Of a stretch of 14,379 bases of DNA, positions 1 through 6,412 are shown one piece after another. The DNA lies in NCBI GenBank assembly GCA_025925615.1, contig JAICLN010000057.1:1-14379 (forward strand), given 5' to 3'. Source of the stretch: Actinomycetospora sp. Its GTDB lineage: Bacteria; Actinomycetota; Actinomycetes; Mycobacteriales; Pseudonocardiaceae. The notes under the pieces are model-generated. The model was not told the origin of the DNA. It saw nothing but the letters and a program-made list of their open reading frames with translations, and searched no databases. The number at the start of each line of letters is the position of its first letter. Positions within the stretch are counted from its first letter, which is position 1. The position numbers were made by a program, and so were the translations under genes.

Positions 1-59
1 ACCGGCCCAACCAGGTGGTCGAGAGCGTGGCGCACCTGTCGGTGGGCTCCCGGGGCTAG
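1..59 (+). CDS. C-terminal end of an unidentified protein (partial)
   Basis: A frame beginning at base 3 reads 18 residues (RPNQVVESVAHLSVGSRG) and stops at TAG 57-59, about ten bases before the next gene. The codons have the strong third-position G/C preference of the genes around it, so it is plausibly the last part of an upstream gene cut by the window edge. The fragment is too short to assign to a family. Confidence 0.4.
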   Translation, partial: RPNQVVESVAHLSVGSRG

Positions 60-69
60 CGGGTAACCC

Positions 70-483
70 GTGAGCATGCCTGACGACTTCGACGACCTGC
101 CGTCCACTCTGCAGCGCTCCGAGAAGGGCGCCCGCGACACCTACGCCGCGGCCAAGGCCTCGGCCGAGGACACGTACGGCAAGGGCGAGCGCGCGGCCCG
201 CACGGCGTACTCGGCGCTGAAGCACAGCTACGAGAAGGTCGGCGACCACTGGGAGGCCAAGGAGCAGAAGGGCCCCTCGGACTCGCGGGCCGAGAGTGGC
301 GGGCAGGACCCGGACGGGACGCCGGCCGGCGGGGTCGACGCGAACGCCAGCAAGGAACACCTCTACGAGCGGGCCCAGCAGCTCGGCATCGAGGGACGCT
401 CGAAGATGGACAAGGACGAGCTCGTGAAGGCGATCGAGAAGGCGAACGACCGGGCCACCCGCAAGGCCCGGGACGACTCGTGA
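70..483 (+). CDS. ChaB-like / Rho N-terminal domain small protein
   Basis: A protein of 137 residues, strongly hydrophilic and charged. Residues about 3-60 (DDLPSTLQRSEKGARDTYAAA, continuing with a second amphipathic helix) resemble the ChaB fold, named after an E. coli protein encoded beside the cation transporter ChaA. After a Gly/Asp-rich linker, residues about 93-128 (KEHLYERAQQLGIEGRSKMD and following) match the SAP-like N-terminal domain of transcription terminator Rho, a small helical nucleic-acid-binding unit. This ChaB plus Rho-N pairing is common in actinobacteria, usually without a demonstrated function; a DNA- or RNA-binding or stress role is only inference. The start may be GTG at 70 or ATG at 76; neither has a clear Shine-Dalgarno. 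The stop overlaps the next gene's GTG start, implying translational coupling. Confidence 0.8.
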   Translation: MSMPDDFDDLPSTLQRSEKGARDTYAAAKASAEDTYGKGERAARTAYSALKHSYEKVGDHWEAKEQKGPSDSRAESGGQDPDGTPAGGVDANASKEHLYERAQQLGIEGRSKMDKDELVKAIEKANDRATRKARDDS

Positions 484-1259
484 CCCCTCCCGAGGACGGC
501 ACGGACTGCGCGCCGGAGCCACCCGCCGTCGTCGGGACCACGCCGGACGGCCCGGCCGGGCTGGGTGGAGCGGACCTGCCGGAGCTGACCCCGATCGGGA
601 TGGGCGGCAACGGCCGCCGCCTCGGCTGGGTGGAGATCGTGATCGGCGCCGTCGTCTACGTCGCGGTGCAGGTCGGGGTCGGCGCGCTGGCGATCACGAC
701 GACGGGGCGGCTCCCGTCGGCCCCCTTCCTGCTCGCGATCTCGGCGGCGTCGGCCTTCGCGGCCGTGCTGGTCGCGGTGGTGCTGCGGGTGCGCTCCCCG
801 AGCGCGCTCGGCATCCGGAAGGTGCCGCCCCGCGTGCTCGCGACGGCGGTCGGCCTCGGCATCGGGGTGTGGCTGCTCTCCCGGGTGCTGATCATCGTCT
901 ACGTCTCGATCACCGGGGACCAGAGCGACCCCCAGCAGGCGCTCACCCAGTTCTCCGGCGTGGCGGCGGCGTTCTGGGTGGTGCTGCTCGGGGGCGTGGT
1001 CGTCCCCTTGGGCGAGGAGCTGCTCTTCCGCGGCGTCGGCTACGGGTCGATGCGGCGCTACGGGCGCGTGGTCGCGACGATCGTGTCCAGCCTCGTGTTC
1101 GCGGTCGCGCACGGCTTCAACGTCGTCTTCCTCGCCGTCCTCGTGCTCGCGGTGCTGAACGCGCTGCTCTACGAGCGCACCCGATCGATCTGGCCGTGCT
1201 TCGTCACGCACGCCTCGTTCAACCTGTGCTCGTTCGTCATCCTGCTCCTCATCAGCTGA
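480..1259 (+). CDS. CPBP family intramembrane metalloprotease (CAAX/Abi type)
   Basis: A polytopic membrane protein of 259 residues. After a Pro/Gly-rich cytoplasmic N-terminus of about 45 residues come several hydrophobic segments. The family signature is complete: E179-E180 and R184 in EELLFRG, H211 in AHGFN, and H244 with N248 in THASFN. In the CPBP (CAAX protease and bacteriocin-processing) family these form the intramembrane active site. Relatives include the eukaryotic Rce1 CAAX protease and bacterial bacteriocin self-immunity proteins; the substrate here cannot be inferred. The start is GTG at 480, overlapping the upstream TGA as GTGA. A later ATG at 600, just before the first membrane segment, is an alternative start. 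No terminator is obvious before the following leader region. Confidence 0.9.
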   Translation: MTPPEDGTDCAPEPPAVVGTTPDGPAGLGGADLPELTPIGMGGNGRRLGWVEIVIGAVVYVAVQVGVGALAITTTGRLPSAPFLLAISAASAFAAVLVAVVLRVRSPSALGIRKVPPRVLATAVGLGIGVWLLSRVLIIVYVSITGDQSDPQQALTQFSGVAAAFWVVLLGGVVVPLGEELLFRGVGYGSMRRYGRVVATIVSSLVFAVAHGFNVVFLAVLVLAVLNALLYERTRSIWPCFVTHASFNLCSFVILLLIS

Positions 1260-1285
1260 TCCCTCCGACGGCGGCGAACCGAGCC

Positions 1286-1319
1286 CACGCGTGCCCGGAG
1301 CAGCAGGAGGGCACCCGTG
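1286..1319 (+). promoter_or_regulatory. Hairpin sequestering the leader-ORF ribosome site and start codon
   Basis: Bases 1286-1296 (CACGCGTGCCC) can pair with 1309-1319 (GGGCACCCGTG), giving ten base pairs with one C-C mismatch and a 12-base loop. The 3' arm holds the end of the AGGAGGG Shine-Dalgarno (1305-1311) and the whole GTG start (1317-1319) of the leader ORF. Folding would therefore hide that start. The pairing is seen directly; a regulatory role is inferred, and GC-rich DNA makes chance hairpins common. Confidence 0.4.
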
Positions 1320-1358
1320 CGGGACATCTGCTCACGTCCCGCTCTGGAGGACCCTTGA
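1317..1358 (+). CDS. Putative 13-codon leader peptide upstream of the aldehyde dehydrogenase
   Basis: GTG at 1317 opens a 13-codon frame encoding MRDICSRPALEDP and stopping at TGA 1356-1358. It has a near-perfect Shine-Dalgarno (AGGAGGG, 1305-1311) five bases upstream. Its stop overlaps the TTG start of the aldehyde dehydrogenase as TTGA, an arrangement typical of translational coupling. Its last codons overlap the GGAGGA (1346-1351) in front of the dehydrogenase, so ribosomes on the leader would cover or expose that site. The peptide holds one Cys and no run of a single amino acid, so classical amino-acid attenuation is not obvious. It may be a real coupling ORF or a chance short frame. Confidence 0.4.
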   Translation: MRDICSRPALEDP

Positions 1359-2749
1359 CCACCGTCGCCGCCGACATCGAGATCCGTGACCCGGCGACCG
1401 ACGAGCTCGTCGGGCGCGTGCGGCCCGCCGGGCCCGAGGAGGTCGACGACGCCGTCGGCCGCGCGGTCGCGGCCCGGACGGGCTGGGCGTGCACCGACCC
1501 CGCGGAGCGCGCCGGCCGGGTCCGCGACGCCGCGTCGGCCGTGCGCGCGCAGGCCGAGGAGCTCGCGCACCTCAACGAGACCGAGACCGGCCGCCCCTAC
1601 GACGACGGGCTCGGCGGGGTGCTGGCCGCGGCCGGGACCCTCGAGCAGTACGCGGAGCTCGGGCCGCTGCACCGCGGCCGGTCCCTGCAGGGATCCTGGT
1701 CGGCCACCGACCTCATGGTCCCGGGCCCGCGCGGAGTGGTCGCCGCGATCACGCCGTGGAACGACCCGGTCGCCGTCGCCGCCGGCCTCATCGGCGCGGC
1801 GCTGGTCACCGGCAACACCGTGGTCCACAAGCCGAGCGAGCGCTGCCCGCACCTCGGGCGCCGCTTCGCGGACCTCCTGGCGTCGTTCCTGCCCGACGGG
1901 GTCCTGACGGTGCTCGACGGCGCCGGACCGACCGGGGCGCTGCTGAGCGCCCACGAGGGCCTCGACGTCATCGCGCACGTCGGCTCGATCGCCGCGGGCC
2001 GCGCCATCGCCGAGGCCGCGGCCGGGACCGGGGCGAAGGTCCTGCTGGAGAACGGCGGCAACGACCCGCTGATCGTCGACGACGGCGTGGACCCGCAGTG
2101 GGCCGCCGAGCAGGCCGCGCTGGGCTCCTACGCCAACGGCGGCCAGGTCTGCGTCTCCGTCGAGCGCATCTACTGCCACCGCGGCGTCGCGGACGAGTTC
2201 CTCGCCGCCCTCGCGCAGGAGGCCGGCCGCTGGGTCTACCTGCCCGCGGAGACCGGCCAGAAGGTGCTCGGTCCGCTGGTCGACGACCGCCAGCGCGAGC
2301 ACGTGCACTCCCACGTGGCGGAGGCGCTCGCGGCGGGGGCGACGGCGCACGCGGGCGGCGAGCTGCCGGCCGGCGCCGGTGCCTTCTACCCCGCGACGGT
2401 GCTCTCCGGCTGCACGCCGGACATGCGCATCCTGCGCGAGGAGACGTTCGGGCCCGTCGCCGCGGTCCGCGTCGTCGACTCCTTCGAGCAGGGCCTCGCC
2501 GAGGCGATCGACGATCCGCACGGCCTCGCCGCCACGGTGCTCACCCCGGACATGGCGCACGCGCAGGAGGCCTGGCGGGCGCTGCCCGTCGGAACCGTGA
2601 AGGTGAACGCGGTCTTCGGCGGCGCCCCGGGCGGGGCGGCCGAGCCGCGGGGGCTCTCCGGGACCGGCTTCGGCTACGGACCCGAGCTGCTGGACGAGAT
2701 GACGACGACGAAGGTCGTCCACCTCCAGCCGGCCCCGCCGCGGCGGTGA
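1355..2749 (+). CDS. Aldehyde dehydrogenase family protein, NAD(P)-dependent
   Basis: A protein of 464 residues from the TTG at 1355, the usual length for this superfamily, which oxidises aldehydes to carboxylic acids with NAD or NADP. Sequence landmarks are intact: the ITPWN cofactor/oxyanion motif, the lysine in VVHKPSE, general base E232 in LLENGGND, and nucleophile C266 in GQVCVS. The Glu-Cys spacing of 34 matches active enzymes, and EETFGPVAAV lies in the C-terminal half. GGAGGA at 1346-1351 supports the TTG start; the open frame continues upstream, but that part overlaps the CPBP gene and lacks any family similarity. Substrate is unknown. Propionaldehyde or 3-hydroxypropionaldehyde from the downstream dehydratase is possible, but the genes are about 9 kb apart. 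A hairpin follows the stop. Confidence 0.9.
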   Translation: MTTVAADIEIRDPATDELVGRVRPAGPEEVDDAVGRAVAARTGWACTDPAERAGRVRDAASAVRAQAEELAHLNETETGRPYDDGLGGVLAAAGTLEQYAELGPLHRGRSLQGSWSATDLMVPGPRGVVAAITPWNDPVAVAAGLIGAALVTGNTVVHKPSERCPHLGRRFADLLASFLPDGVLTVLDGAGPTGALLSAHEGLDVIAHVGSIAAGRAIAEAAAGTGAKVLLENGGNDPLIVDDGVDPQWAAEQAALGSYANGGQVCVSVERIYCHRGVADEFLAALAQEAGRWVYLPAETGQKVLGPLVDDRQREHVHSHVAEALAAGATAHAGGELPAGAGAFYPATVLSGCTPDMRILREETFGPVAAVRVVDSFEQGLAEAIDDPHGLAATVLTPDMAHAQEAWRALPVGTVKVNAVFGGAPGGAAEPRGLSGTGFGYGPELLDEMTTTKVVHLQPAPPRR

Positions 2750-2762
2750 CATCACGCCGGGC

Positions 2763-2791
2763 GACGATCGCGGGGGCGATCGTCACCCCGC
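2763..2791 (+). terminator. Hairpin downstream of the aldehyde dehydrogenase
   Basis: GACGATCG (2763-2770) and CGATCGTC (2777-2784) form a perfect 8-bp stem around a six-base loop, 13 bases after the dehydrogenase stop. No T-tract follows, which is common in high-GC actinobacteria. An overlapping alternative stem, GCGGGG (2770-2775) with CCCCGC (2786-2791), is mutually exclusive with it. It is most simply a transcription terminator. Confidence 0.5.
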
Positions 2792-2877
2792 GTGGTGGAT
2801 CGCAATGGGTGCGTCACCCCTGATCGGGTGATCTCGTTACGCCGGTGTGCTGCCCCAGTCACCTGCGCCGGAGTCAC
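2782..2877. promoter_or_regulatory. GTNAC-rich region with a TCACCC/GGGTGA palindrome before the proline-rich gene
   Basis: Five GTNAC words occur in under 100 bases: GTCAC at 2782, 2813, 2858 and 2873, and GTTAC at 2836. Within them TCACCC (2814-2819) and GGGTGA (2826-2831) form a perfect 6-bp inverted repeat with a six-base spacer. GGGTG (2807-2811) could instead pair with CACCC (2815-2819). In actinobacteria the response regulator MtrA, which controls cell-wall hydrolases and secreted proteins, recognises GTNAC-type repeats. Assigning these sites to MtrA is inference. No confident -35/-10 pair is visible. Confidence 0.4.
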
Positions 2878-3458
2878 GCGTCCCCGAACCGGAGACGTCG
2901 CTGATCGACCCGGAGGCGCGCTCCTCCGGGCGGCGGCCGGTCGTGCCGGCGGCGGCGCACTCGCTCCTGGGCTTCGTGGTCGCCGCGACCGCCGCGCTCG
3001 GCCTGGTGGTGGCCACCGGTGTCGCGCCGGTGACGAGCCTGGCGGCGATTGCGGGTGTGGCGACGCTGCCCGCCGCGGCGAACGCGTCGGTGCCGGCACC
3101 CCCGGTGCTGCCCGCCCTCGGACCGGCGTCGTCGACCGACGAGGCGACGGGCGACGCCGCGCCGACGACGGAGAGCGCCCCGGCGGACACCGTCACCCGC
3201 CGGAGCACGGTGCCGGCGCCCCACATCACGGCCGCACCGGTCGTCCCCCTGGCCGCCCCGCTCGCGCCGCCCGTCGTCGCGGCCCCGGCGCCGCCGCCGG
3301 TGGTGGCGGACCCGCCGCCGGTGACGCAGCCGACCGAGCCGGCCGACCCGCCGGAGCCGACCAGGCCCACCAGGCCGACGGGAACGAAGGACCCGACGCC
3401 GACGCCGGACCCGGGGTCGACCGTCGATCCCGGTCCCACGAAGCCGCCGCGGCGCTGA
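2847..3458 (+). CDS. Secreted proline/alanine-rich protein of unknown function
   Basis: A protein of 203 residues with no recognisable catalytic domain. Residues about 29-80 look like a long actinobacterial signal peptide: an Arg pair (GRR, 28-30), a hydrophobic core around 40-72, and an A-N-A cleavage site before residue 81. The mature part is low-complexity Pro, Ala and Thr, with runs such as APAPPPVVADPPP and a tail of Pro/Thr/Asp repeats ending in KPPRR. Such tails usually span or bind peptidoglycan. The N-terminus resembles that of secreted LysM, Rpf or NlpC/P60 proteins, but no such domain follows. GTG at 2847 is the only upstream start; GTG at 2943 (codon 33) would give a shorter leader. 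Membrane anchoring by an uncleaved leader is an alternative. It converges on the Tol-like gene. Confidence 0.6.
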   Translation: MLPQSPAPESRVPEPETSLIDPEARSSGRRPVVPAAAHSLLGFVVAATAALGLVVATGVAPVTSLAAIAGVATLPAAANASVPAPPVLPALGPASSTDEATGDAAPTTESAPADTVTRRSTVPAPHITAAPVVPLAAPLAPPVVAAPAPPPVVADPPPVTQPTEPADPPEPTRPTRPTGTKDPTPTPDPGSTVDPGPTKPPRR

Positions 3459-3549
3459 CCGATCGGGCGTCGGCCGTCTGCGCATCAGCTCCGCGAGGCC
3501 CCGGGCAGGCTGCTCGAGGGTGTTCGGGGATGTCCACGGGCCCGCGGGC

Positions 3550-3879
3550 TCAGTAGCCCTCGGCCCCGGCCTGCTCCAGCCCGTGCGACCACCGGGTGCG
3601 GCGCTCGTCGTCGGACTGCTCCCACCAGTACGGCCCGCGCTCGCCGAGCGCGGTCTTCGCCGCCTGGACGCGTTGCCGGGCCGCGCGCTCGGCGTCCTCG
3701 TCGTCCGCGCGGGTGGCCGTGCCGACATCGCGCCGGGCGGCCATCAACCAGCGCCGCAACCGCGACGCGTCGGCCTCCGGGATCGCCGGATCGGTCGCCC
3801 GCCAGCGACGGCCGTCGACGACGATCCAGCGACCGTCGGCGGTGGTCTCGGGCACGGGCGGGGGTGCCCACGCGATCAC
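3550..3879 (-). CDS. Small 'biopolymer transporter Tol'-like actinobacterial protein
   Basis: A 109-residue protein on the minus strand. It contains WIVVDGRRWRATDPAIPE near residue 18, then a charged helical stretch (LRRWLMAARRDV, followed by an Ala/Arg/Asp-rich helix), then ALGERGPYWWE. This order is typical of small actinobacterial proteins that databases often label 'biopolymer transporter Tol'; no transport function is established and there is no signal peptide or membrane segment. The start is GTG at 3879 because it overlaps the TGA of the upstream GT9 gene as GTGA, implying coupled translation. The same frame stays open far upstream, but that part is antisense to nothing coherent and lies out of frame across the GT9 gene. 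A short GGGCT/AGCCC hairpin (3546-3559) overlaps the stop and may help termination. Confidence 0.75.
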   Translation of the reverse strand: MIAWAPPPVPETTADGRWIVVDGRRWRATDPAIPEADASRLRRWLMAARRDVGTATRADDEDAERAARQRVQAAKTALGERGPYWWEQSDDERRTRWSHGLEQAGAEGY

Positions 3880-4979
3880 GGCCGGACACGTCGGGAAGCG
3901 CACCCCACGACGGCGTCGACGACCTCCGCGGCCGCGACGTCGAGGCACTCCTGACCGAACGGGCAGACCAGCTGGCGGCACGGCGCGCAGGACACCGCGC
4001 GGGTGAGCACGGCCGCGGGCACGCTGCGCGGCGCGTACTGCGCCACCTCCTCGGTGCCGGCGAAGAGCTCCACCACCGGGGTGCCGACGGCGTCCGCGAG
4101 GTGCGCCCCACCGGAGTTGTTCACGACGACGGCGTCCGCGCCCGCCACCAGCGCCGCCAGCCCGCCGAGGTCGAGCGTGCCGACGAGCGACCGCGCGCCC
4201 GGCACCCCGGCGCTCGCCTCGGCCACCAGGTCGGCCTCGCGCGCCGTGCCGGTGACGACCACCGTCCAGCCCCGCGCCGCCAGCCCGCGCCCGACGTCGG
4301 CGAAGCGCGCGGCGGGCCACCGGCGCGACGGGCAGCTCGCCCCCGGCGCGACGACGACGTAGCGCCCGTCGGGTGCGTGGGAGTCGGCGTCCTCGGGGAC
4401 GCGGACGGCGAGCCCGGCGCCGCACGAGGGCACCCCGACCGCGGCGAGGACCTCGAGGGCGCGGTCCACCTGGTGCCCGCCGTCGGGCGGGGCCGGCACC
4501 CAGTGGGTGAGCGCGTCCCCGCCGAACTCCTTGCTGGTGCCGATGCGCACGCCGATCCCGGCCCGGCGGCAGACGGCCGCCGCGGGCCAGGGCGACTGGG
4601 AGAAGGAGGTGAGGACGACGGCGGCGTCGTAGCTCCGCCCGGTGAGGGTGGCGACGAGCTCGCCGTCGGGATCCTGGTCCTGGCCGCCCGCGTCGGCGCC
4701 CGGCAGCCGCTGCCAGGAGACGGACGCGACGACGGCCTCGTCGATCTCGTCGATCAGCGGCGCCACCGCGCCGCCGGCCGGGGACGCGAGCAGGTCGATC
4801 CGGGCCTCGGGGGCGGCCGCGCGCAGGGCGCGCAGCGCGGGCACCGTCATGATCACGTCGCCCACGTTGTCCGGCCGCACCACGAGGATGCGTGCCATCG
4901 CCGGCCAGTCCGGGTCGCCGACGCCGGGGCGGTGCGCGGCGGGGTGGACGGGCAGGGCCGGGACGGCGGGGGCGGTCAC
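3876..4979 (-). CDS. GT9 (ADP-heptose:LPS heptosyltransferase-like) glycosyltransferase
   Basis: A 367-residue protein of glycosyltransferase family 9, which in Gram-negatives adds heptose to the lipopolysaccharide core and in actinobacteria probably builds other envelope glycans. Evidence: the N-terminal motif ILVVRPDNVGDVIMTVPALRA (residues about 31-50), the second-domain PGAS with RRWP, and VVVNNSGGAHLADAVGTPVVELF, the nucleotide-sugar binding loop. The C-terminal cysteine cluster (CAPCRQLVCPFGQEC) is seen in many members. The acceptor and sugar donor are unknown. GTG at 4979 is chosen because the codons between it and the ATG at 4898 show the strong third-position G/C bias of real coding sequence. 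The ATG would remove 27 Pro/Ala-rich residues. It is divergent from the GT4-GT9 pair and coupled to the small gene downstream. Confidence 0.88.
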   Translation of the reverse strand: MTAPAVPALPVHPAAHRPGVGDPDWPAMARILVVRPDNVGDVIMTVPALRALRAAAPEARIDLLASPAGGAVAPLIDEIDEAVVASVSWQRLPGADAGGQDQDPDGELVATLTGRSYDAAVVLTSFSQSPWPAAAVCRRAGIGVRIGTSKEFGGDALTHWVPAPPDGGHQVDRALEVLAAVGVPSCGAGLAVRVPEDADSHAPDGRYVVVAPGASCPSRRWPAARFADVGRGLAARGWTVVVTGTAREADLVAEASAGVPGARSLVGTLDLGGLAALVAGADAVVVNNSGGAHLADAVGTPVVELFAGTEEVAQYAPRSVPAAVLTRAVSCAPCRQLVCPFGQECLDVAAAEVVDAVVGCASRRVRP

Positions 4980-5200
4980 GGCGAGCAGGTACCCGTGGCG
5001 GGGACGCGGACACGCCGAAGGCCGGCCACCGGTGACCTGGGAGCACCGGTGACCGGGCCCCCGGCCCCGGAATCGCCACCCGTGACGGGGGTGGCGAGTC
5101 GGACGTGGCCACCGCGCCGCGCTGCCGGTGACGTGAGGTCAACTCCCCGGCACCCCGACCCGTCACGAATCTGGTCGCCCGTTCAGCGGAACGAGTGACC
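4975..5200. promoter_or_regulatory. GTNAC repeat array between divergent glycosyltransferase genes
   Basis: Between the two divergent glycosyltransferase units, GTNAC words occur at 4975, 5033, 5050, 5082, 5129, 5162 and 5195 (the first and last include start codons GTG 4979 and the possible GTG 5195). Two are exact 11-base direct repeats, CACCGGTGACC at 5027-5037 and 5044-5054, with a 17-base period. The others sit in CCCGTGACG and CCGGTGACG contexts. Such clustering suggests a multi-site operator controlling both directions. No clear -10/-35 elements could be fixed. The 4980-5260 gap otherwise shows no gene. Confidence 0.45.
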
Positions 5201-5260
5201 CGGGCACCAGGTGGGCCGGACAGGTGTGGCGAGGTCCCCGGGCGGGGTAGCGCCGGTCCC

Positions 5261-6412
5261 GTGCCCGATCCCGGACCGCGAGTGGCGATGCTGCACGGCC
5301 GCGCCGACCCCGCGCACGACGGCGTCGCCGACTACACCCGCCGGCTGGTCGAGACGCTGGCGCACGCGGGCACCGACGTCGTCGACGTGCCCGTCGACCC
5401 CGGGCCCCGCGGTGCGGCGGAGGCCGCGCGGGCGGTCCGGGCCGCGGCCGTCGACGTCGTCCACCTGCAGTTCGCGCCCTCGGCGTACGGCTTCTCCGGG
5501 TGGCCCGGGCTGCTGCTGCCGGACGCGGTGCGACCGGTCCCGCTGGTGACGACGGTGCACGAGTACGGCTGGTGGTCCTGGGCGCCGCGGGTCCCGGAGC
5601 CGGGGTGGCGCCCGCTCGAGCGCCGTGGCCTGCTCGACCGGGAGAGCGGGCGCCTCGTCCCGCGCAGCGCGGCCGTCGTCACCACCAACGCCGAGCACGA
5701 GCACTCGCTGCGGGGGCGGTTCCCCGGCGTGGAGGCGCACCGGCTGCCGATCCCGCCCAACGTGGCCGTGGTGCCGGACCCCGACCGGGCCGCGACCCGG
5801 GCACGGTGGTCGCTGCCCGACGACGCCGAGGTGGTCGCCTTCTTCGGGTTCGTGCACCCGGTGAAGGGCCTGCGCCACCTGGTCGACGCGCTGGGCCGGC
5901 TCGCCGACGAGCGCCCACGACTGCACCTGCTGATCGCCGGCGGCTTCACCTCGCTCGCGCTGCCCGAGGACGAGGCGGCCGCGTTCCGGGACGAGCTCAC
6001 CGGCCACGTCGCGGCCGCCGGGGTCAGGGACCGGGTGGTGATCACCGGCCACCTCCCGGCCGCGGAGGTCTCGGCCGTCCTCTCCGCCGCCGACCTCGCG
6101 GCCTTCCCGTTCACGGCGGGGGCGACCACGAAGTCCGGCGCGCTGCTGGCCGCCCTCGACCACGGGCTCCCGACGATCGTGACCCGCCGTCCCGACCAGG
6201 GTCCCGACAGCGAGCTGGTCGACGGCCGGACCGTCGTCGTGGCTCCCGCCGTCCGGGACGCGGACGTCCTGGTCACCGCGCTGCGGCGGCTCCTCGACGA
6301 CCCGGCGTTCGCCGCCCGGGTCGGCGCCGGGGGCCGGGGGCTGCTGGCCGGGCGGGACTGGGACACGCTCGCCGCCCGCCATCGGTCGATCTACGCGGAG
6401 GCGCGGCGGTGA
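5261..6412 (+). CDS. GT4-type glycosyltransferase (GT-B fold)
   Basis: About 383 residues with the two-domain layout of GT-B, GT4-like retaining glycosyltransferases. The N-terminal part reads VAMLHGRADPAHDGVADYTR, then VDVVHLQFAPSAYGFSGWPG and TTVHEYGWWSWAP. The C-terminal part has FFGFVHPVKGLRHLVDALG, VVITGHLPAAEV and AAFPFTAGATTKSGALLAAL. The last segment occupies the place of the classical E-x7-E motif, but both glutamates are absent. It probably acts in the cytoplasm on an envelope glycan; donor and acceptor are unknown. Start choice is uncertain: GTG 5195 is the longest option, but its first 22 codons lack the usual third-position G/C bias. GTG 5261, GTG 5282 and ATG 5288 are later options. 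The stop overlaps the next gene's start as GTGA. Confidence 0.82.
   Translation: MPDPGPRVAMLHGRADPAHDGVADYTRRLVETLAHAGTDVVDVPVDPGPRGAAEAARAVRAAAVDVVHLQFAPSAYGFSGWPGLLLPDAVRPVPLVTTVHEYGWWSWAPRVPEPGWRPLERRGLLDRESGRLVPRSAAVVTTNAEHEHSLRGRFPGVEAHRLPIPPNVAVVPDPDRAATRARWSLPDDAEVVAFFGFVHPVKGLRHLVDALGRLADERPRLHLLIAGGFTSLALPEDEAAAFRDELTGHVAAAGVRDRVVITGHLPAAEVSAVLSAADLAAFPFTAGATTKSGALLAALDHGLPTIVTRRPDQGPDSELVDGRTVVVAPAVRDADVLVTALRRLLDDPAFAARVGAGGRGLLAGRDWDTLAARHRSIYAEARR

Noticed and set aside
869..1354. Upstream extension of the aldehyde dehydrogenase frame across the CPBP gene
   Set aside because: The extension is Arg/Ala-rich, lies out of frame over an intact CPBP gene and has no dehydrogenase similarity; a Shine-Dalgarno precedes TTG 1355.
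2750..2846. c-di-AMP-type riboswitch before the proline-rich gene
   Set aside because: Such riboswitches precede similar secreted-protein genes in actinobacteria, but this leader is too short and I cannot find the conserved core.
3880..5166. Long minus-strand open frame continuous with the Tol-like gene
   Set aside because: It runs out of frame across the GT9 gene with an Arg/Gly/Pro-rich product. Only the part after GTG 3879 has recognisable sequence.
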